Assembly: GCF_020559915.1 (NCBI RefSeq)
Contig: NZ_JAJCLZ010000054.1
Location: forward strand, 1 to 5,733
Length of the DNA: 5,733 nucleotides
Reading direction: 5' to 3'
Origin: Ruminococcus sp. 210702-SL.1.03
Lineage (GTDB): Bacteria > Bacillota > Clostridia > Oscillospirales > Ruminococcaceae
Shown here: piece by piece, positions 1 through 5,733 of the stretch
How positions within the stretch are numbered: the first letter of the stretch is position 1
Layout: each line of letters opens with the position of its first letter
Program-made: the position numbers and the translations under genes
The notes under the pieces: model-generated
Databases searched by the model: none
The model's input: only the letters and a program-made list of their open reading frames with translations
Told to the model about the DNA's origin: nothing

Positions 1-9
1 AAAAAAGAG

Positions 10-38
10 TTGACAAGAAGGAAAAAGAGTGATATAAT
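10..38 (+). promoter_or_regulatory. rRNA operon promoter P1 (sigma-A type, perfect consensus)
   Basis: The -35 hexamer TTGACA (10-15) and the -10 hexamer TATAAT (33-38) both match the housekeeping sigma consensus exactly and are 17 bp apart. A TG at 30-31, one base before the -10, makes it an extended -10 promoter. Transcription should start near A44/G45. It is the most distal of three promoters driving the operon, about 600 bp upstream of 16S. The six A at 1-6 could be the edge of an AT-rich UP element, but the window cuts it off. Tandem strong promoters are typical of rRNA operons; actual use is inferred. Confidence 0.9.
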
Positions 39-44
39 AATAAA

Positions 45-209
45 GCTGTCAGGGACGGCGGAACGAAAGGCACTGAAAAACAAGCGGCGGGAGCCGAGGA
101 AAGTCAGAGGAGAGTAGTTCAGAGCAAAGTTCTAAAGAACAGCAGTTAACAGAGTGAGTATTACTTAACCGCTTAACAATTTGTTCAAAAACTTTTAAAA
201 CGAAGTTAA
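45..209 (+). other. P1 leader, purine-rich and partly GC-rich, no gene seen
   Basis: This stretch between P1 and P2 holds no convincing reading frame. Its first half (about 50-115) is purine-rich and richer in G and C than its surroundings. Three local hairpins can be drawn: CGGC-GGGA-GCCG at 85-96 with a GNRA-type loop; GTTC-TAAA-GAAC at 129-140; and 141-149 pairing with 165-173, with one A-C mismatch. The stretch from about 174 to 209 is AT-rich and sits where an UP element of P2 would be. It should be transcribed as the start of the P1 precursor. A small independent RNA is possible but unsupported. Confidence 0.55.
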
Positions 210-238
210 TTGACAAATAAGTGATAAAGTGATATAAT
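210..238 (+). promoter_or_regulatory. rRNA operon promoter P2 (sigma-A type, perfect consensus)
   Basis: TTGACA at 210-215 and TATAAT at 233-238 are 17 bp apart, with an extended -10 TG at 230-231. The 11 bases GTGATATAATA around the -10 (229-239) are identical to those in P1 and P3. The AT-rich sequence just upstream (about 174-209) could serve as an UP element. The predicted start is near A244/G245, with the G seven bases after the end of the -10 as in the other two promoters. Confidence 0.92.
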
Positions 239-255
239 AAAATAGTTGACCCGCC

Positions 256-280
256 ACTAACGAGCGTAAGCGAAGTTAGT
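256..280 (+). other. Hairpin in P2 leader with GTAA (GNRA) loop
   Basis: ACTAAC (256-261) pairs with GTTAGT (275-280). An internal loop of GA opposite GAA is followed by a 2-bp GC stem (264-265 with 270-271) closed by the loop GTAA (266-269). It would form in transcripts from P1 and P2. It lacks a following U tract, so it does not look like an intrinsic terminator. Its role is unknown. Confidence 0.55.
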
Positions 281-355
281 AAGGAATAAAGGTAAACGAA
301 CAAAATTATGAATAAAGCCTAAAACTTGTTCATAAAGAGTTTACAAAATAAAGGG

Positions 356-384
356 TTGACAAACAAAAGAAAATGTGATATAAT
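356..384 (+). promoter_or_regulatory. rRNA operon promoter P3 (sigma-A type, perfect consensus)
   Basis: TTGACA at 356-361 and TATAAT at 379-384 are 17 bp apart, with an extended -10 TG at 376-377. The region just upstream (about 300-352) is AT-rich with A and T runs, as expected of an UP element. The predicted start is near A390/G391. It is the promoter closest to 16S, about 257 bp upstream, and is probably a major one, though relative strengths cannot be read from sequence. Confidence 0.93.
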
Positions 385-391
385 AGATAAG

Positions 392-400
392 TGCTCTTCA
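392..400 (+). promoter_or_regulatory. Candidate boxA antitermination site
   Basis: TGCTCTTCA resembles the boxA element (TGYTCTTTA-like) that, in bacterial rRNA leaders, is bound as RNA by NusB-S10 to prevent premature Rho-type termination. Seven leading bases match. It begins at or one base after the predicted P3 start, which is unusually close for a leader RNA element. It would be fully transcribed from P1 and P2 but might be incomplete or end-proximal from P3. The match could be chance. The conserved CTTGAAAA blocks before 16S (471-478) and 23S (2562-2569) are alternative, degenerate boxA-like positions. Confidence 0.4.
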
Positions 401-437
401 CGAGGAACTAAAAACCAAGTGAGAAAACAGAGAGCTG

Positions 438-461
438 AATCGAAAAAGAACATTTTTGATT
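438..461 (+). other. Leader hairpin
   Basis: Nine base pairs (one G-T) join 438-446 to 453-461, with a six-base loop AGAACA at 447-452. It lies in the leader just before the 16S processing stem. No U tract follows, so a terminator is unlikely. Its function is unknown. Confidence 0.55.
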
Positions 462-464
462 GTA

Positions 465-487
465 AGGCATCTTGAAAATTGAACAAT
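465..487 (+). other. 5' arm of the 16S precursor processing stem
   Basis: This segment pairs with 2225-2247 across the whole 16S gene: 22 pairs, some G-T, and one G-G mismatch (G474 with G2238). The core is the 12-bp perfect match AAAATTGAACAA (475-486) with TTGTTCAATTTT (2226-2237). Long stems enclosing 16S in the primary transcript are the known substrates of RNase III in bacteria. The pairing is directly visible; cleavage is inferred. The sequence CTTGAAAATTGAA (471-483) recurs before 23S. Confidence 0.88.
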
Positions 488-514
488 GACTAACGAATAC
501 AAAACCCTTGTAAA

Positions 515-532
515 TTACTTTGAGAAAAGTAA
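515..532 (+). other. Leader hairpin with GAGA (GNRA) loop
   Basis: A perfect 7-bp stem joins TTACTTT (515-521) to AAAGTAA (526-532) with the tetraloop GAGA. It lies inside the precursor loop between the processing stem and mature 16S, so it would be discarded on maturation. A guiding role in 5' trimming or early folding is only a guess. Confidence 0.6.
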
Positions 533-570
533 GAGAAGTCAAGTAAAGACTGAAAAATACAAGATTTAAA

Positions 571-605
571 ACGTCAGTGATTTCGCAAGAAATTGATATG
601 GACGT
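571..605 (+). other. Two-part leader hairpin with GCAA (GNRA) loop
   Basis: ACGTC (571-575) pairs with GACGT (601-605). Inside it, 578-584 pairs with 589-595 (seven pairs, two of them G-T) around the tetraloop GCAA (585-588). It is part of the removed 16S 5' leader, about 45 nt before the mature end. Confidence 0.6.
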
Positions 606-619
606 ACTGAGATCATAAT

Positions 620-635
620 TGTTGAGAGATCAACA
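620..635 (+). other. Hairpin just before 16S with GAGA (GNRA) loop
   Basis: A 6-bp stem joins TGTTGA (620-625) to TCAACA (630-635) around GAGA (626-629). It ends about 12 nt before the expected mature 16S 5' end. In Firmicutes that end is made by RNase J1, and a hairpin this close could affect its access. The stem is visible; any effect is inference. Confidence 0.55.
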
Positions 636-647
636 TTAGGATACAAC

Positions 648-2314
<1,667 letters not shown>

Positions 2315-2390
2315 GGGGGTGTAGCTCAGCTGGGAGAGCACCTGCCTTGCACGCAGGGGGTCAGGAGTTCGATCCTCCTCATCTCCACCA
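2315..2390 (+). tRNA. tRNA-Ala (anticodon TGC)
   Basis: This 76-nt gene forms a full cloverleaf. The acceptor stem GGGGGTG pairs with CATCTCC (two G-T pairs), the D arm is GCTC/GAGC, the anticodon stem is CCTGC/GCAGG with loop CTTGCAC, and the T arm is AGGAG/CTCCT with loop TTCGATC. The anticodon TGC (2348-2350) reads alanine GCN codons, mainly GCA and GCG. The discriminator A2387 is followed by an encoded CCA (2388-2390). A tRNA-Ala in the 16S-23S spacer is usual in bacteria. It is cut from the rRNA precursor, with RNase P making the 5' end. Confidence 0.98.
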
Positions 2391-2432
2391 AAGGGGACAG
2401 AGAGAGGAAGAGCCAAAGAGGTTTAACCGAAT

Positions 2433-2506
<74 letters not shown>

Positions 2507-2556
2507 CTAGTCCGAGAGGACGAAGACCGAGAAGGGAACAAGTTTCCTAAAAGGCA

Positions 2557-2583
2557 AGCAGCTTGAAAATTGAATAAGAAAAC
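2557..2583 (+). other. 5' arm of the outer 23S precursor processing stem
   Basis: It pairs with 5583-5609 across the whole 23S gene. The core is 18 perfect pairs (2566-2583 with 5583-5600), followed outward by one G-G mismatch (G2565 with G5601) and eight further pairs including G-T. This is the expected RNase III substrate that frees pre-23S. The bases CTTGAAAATTGAA (2562-2574) are identical to 471-483 before 16S. Confidence 0.9.
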
Positions 2584-2711
2584 AAAGTAATGCAAATGAG
2601 GAAAATTAAACGACAAAAATCGAAAGATTTAAGTCGGGTGATAAAAAGAGATTTTTATCAAACTGCAATATTTGCTTAAAACAACTGTAGCAAGAAAATT
2701 GCTAGAGAGAA

Positions 2712-2723
2712 TTCAAATCATAA
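2712..2723 (+). other. 5' arm of the inner 23S processing stem
   Basis: Twelve bases pair perfectly with 5567-5578, just outside the mature 23S terminal helix (GGTTAAGC 2731-2738 with GCTTAACC 5554-5561). In Firmicutes, pre-23S is matured by Mini-RNase III, which cuts both strands close to the mature ends, so this stem is a plausible substrate. The pairing is seen; the enzyme is inferred from B. subtilis. Confidence 0.75.
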
Positions 2724-2730
2724 TTCAAAT

Positions 2731-5563
<2,833 letters not shown>

Positions 5564-5626
5564 AGTTTATGATTTGAAAGAAGTTTTCTTATTCAATTTT
5601 GAGGCTGTTAAAACGGTCTTTAAAAA
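5564..5626 (+). other. 23S to 5S internal transcribed spacer
   Basis: This 63-nt spacer contains no gene. It carries both 3' arms of the 23S stalk (5567-5578 and 5583-5609). After TTCAATTTTGAGG, bases 5601-5607 can fold locally with 5614-5620 (seven pairs, several G-T) around TTAAAA, competing with the outer processing stem, as in the 16S trailer. Confidence 0.75.
5583..5609 (+). other. 3' arm of the outer 23S precursor processing stem
   Basis: It pairs with 2557-2583. The block TTCAATTTTGAGG (5592-5604) is identical to the one following 16S at 2229-2241, so the two rRNAs are flanked by nearly the same processing cassettes. Confidence 0.9.
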
Positions 5627-5733
5627 GTCGGTGATGATTGCGATGAGGTCCCACCTGTTCCCATGCCGAACACAGAAGTTAAGCTCATCTACGCCGAAAA
5701 TACTTGCCTGGCAACGGGCTGGAAAGATAGGTA
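5627..5733 (+). rRNA. 5S ribosomal RNA, 3' end cut by the window
   Basis: About 107 nt of an expected ~117 nt are present. The conserved CCACCTGTTCCCAT and CCGAACACAGAAGTTAAGC blocks identify it. Helix II is perfect: GATGAG (5642-5647) with CTCATC (5684-5689). The helix IV hairpin is GCCTG-GCAA-CGGGC (5706-5719). The 3' strand of helix I lies beyond the window. The 5' end near 5627 is estimated from the family. In Firmicutes it is matured by RNase M5. The 16S-23S-5S order shows a standard linked operon. The cut is a window edge, not evidence of a pseudogene. Confidence 0.95.

Larger units (their letters stand above)
2510..2730 (+). other. tRNA-Ile to 23S internal transcribed spacer
   Basis: The spacer carries no gene but is rich in small stems. 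GTCC-GAGA-GGAC (2510-2521) follows the tRNA immediately. AGGGAA (2533-2538) pairs with TTTCCT (2543-2548). CGAC (2611-2614) pairs with GTCG (2633-2636) and encloses AAATC-GAAA-GATTT (2617-2630). A perfect 9-bp stem joins 2639-2647 to 2652-2660 with loop GAGA. TAGCAA (2688-2693) pairs with TTGCTA (2699-2704). ATTCAAAT occurs twice (2711-2718 and 2723-2730). The two 5' arms of the 23S processing stalk are also here. Three of the stems have GNRA loops. Confidence 0.7.

Noticed and set aside
96..105. GAGGAAAGTC resembles the conserved start block of bacterial RNase P RNA.
   Set aside because: Only ten bases match. The bases that should follow (CGGGCT) are absent, no later conserved RNase P RNA blocks are seen, and only about 165 nt fit before P2.
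49..303. 84-codon reading frame on the minus strand in the leader.
   Set aside because: It runs antisense through the P2 promoter and leader hairpins, its translation is low-complexity, and no plausible ribosome site or family signature is visible.
2639..2660. Perfect 9-bp AT-rich inverted repeat as an intrinsic terminator between tRNA-Ile and 23S.
   Set aside because: The stem is A-T rich with only one G-C pair, the following bases are not a U tract, and termination here would abolish 23S synthesis.
2711..2730. ATTCAAAT direct repeat as a transposon target duplication or attachment site.
   Set aside because: The copies are only 4 bp apart with no element between them, and the first is explained by the inner 23S processing stem.

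Overview
The window is one ribosomal RNA operon, read entirely on the + strand, and I find no credible protein-coding gene in it. Layout: a promoter and leader region (1-647), 16S rRNA (about 648-2159), tRNA-Ala(TGC) (2315-2390), tRNA-Ile(GAT) (2433-2506), 23S rRNA (about 2731-5563) and the first ~107 nt of 5S rRNA (from about 5627, cut by the window end). All open reading frames longer than 60 codons lie inside or antisense to rRNA, or in the AT-rich leader, and none shows a protein signature.

The organism is a low-GC Gram-positive bacterium of class Clostridia. The 16S text, with its short V3 helix and its V4 and V5 blocks, reads like Ruminococcus sensu stricto and relatives (Oscillospiraceae/Ruminococcaceae). 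This is from memory of the sequence, so family level is fairly safe, genus is likely and species cannot be named. The AT-rich spacers and consensus sigma-A-type promoters fit a Firmicute.

Region by region: three tandem promoters (P1 at 10-38, P2 at 210-238, P3 at 356-384) each have an exact TTGACA, a 17-bp spacer, an extended TG and an exact TATAAT. They feed a leader with several small hairpins, many capped by GNRA tetraloops, and a candidate boxA near the P3 start. Long inverted repeats flank 16S (465-487 with 2225-2247) and 23S (2557-2583 with 5583-5609, plus 2712-2723 with 5567-5578). They would loop each rRNA out of the precursor for RNase III-type cutting. The tRNA-Ala gene encodes its CCA end; tRNA-Ile has CTA in that place.

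The parts work together as one transcription unit that delivers equimolar 16S, 23S and 5S rRNA plus two tRNAs. I see no undescribed system. The points worth a second look are details of precursor structure and processing: the repeated GNRA hairpins, the same G-G mismatch in both processing stems, alternative folds of the 3' arms and of the 16S trailer, and the CCA-less tRNA-Ile.
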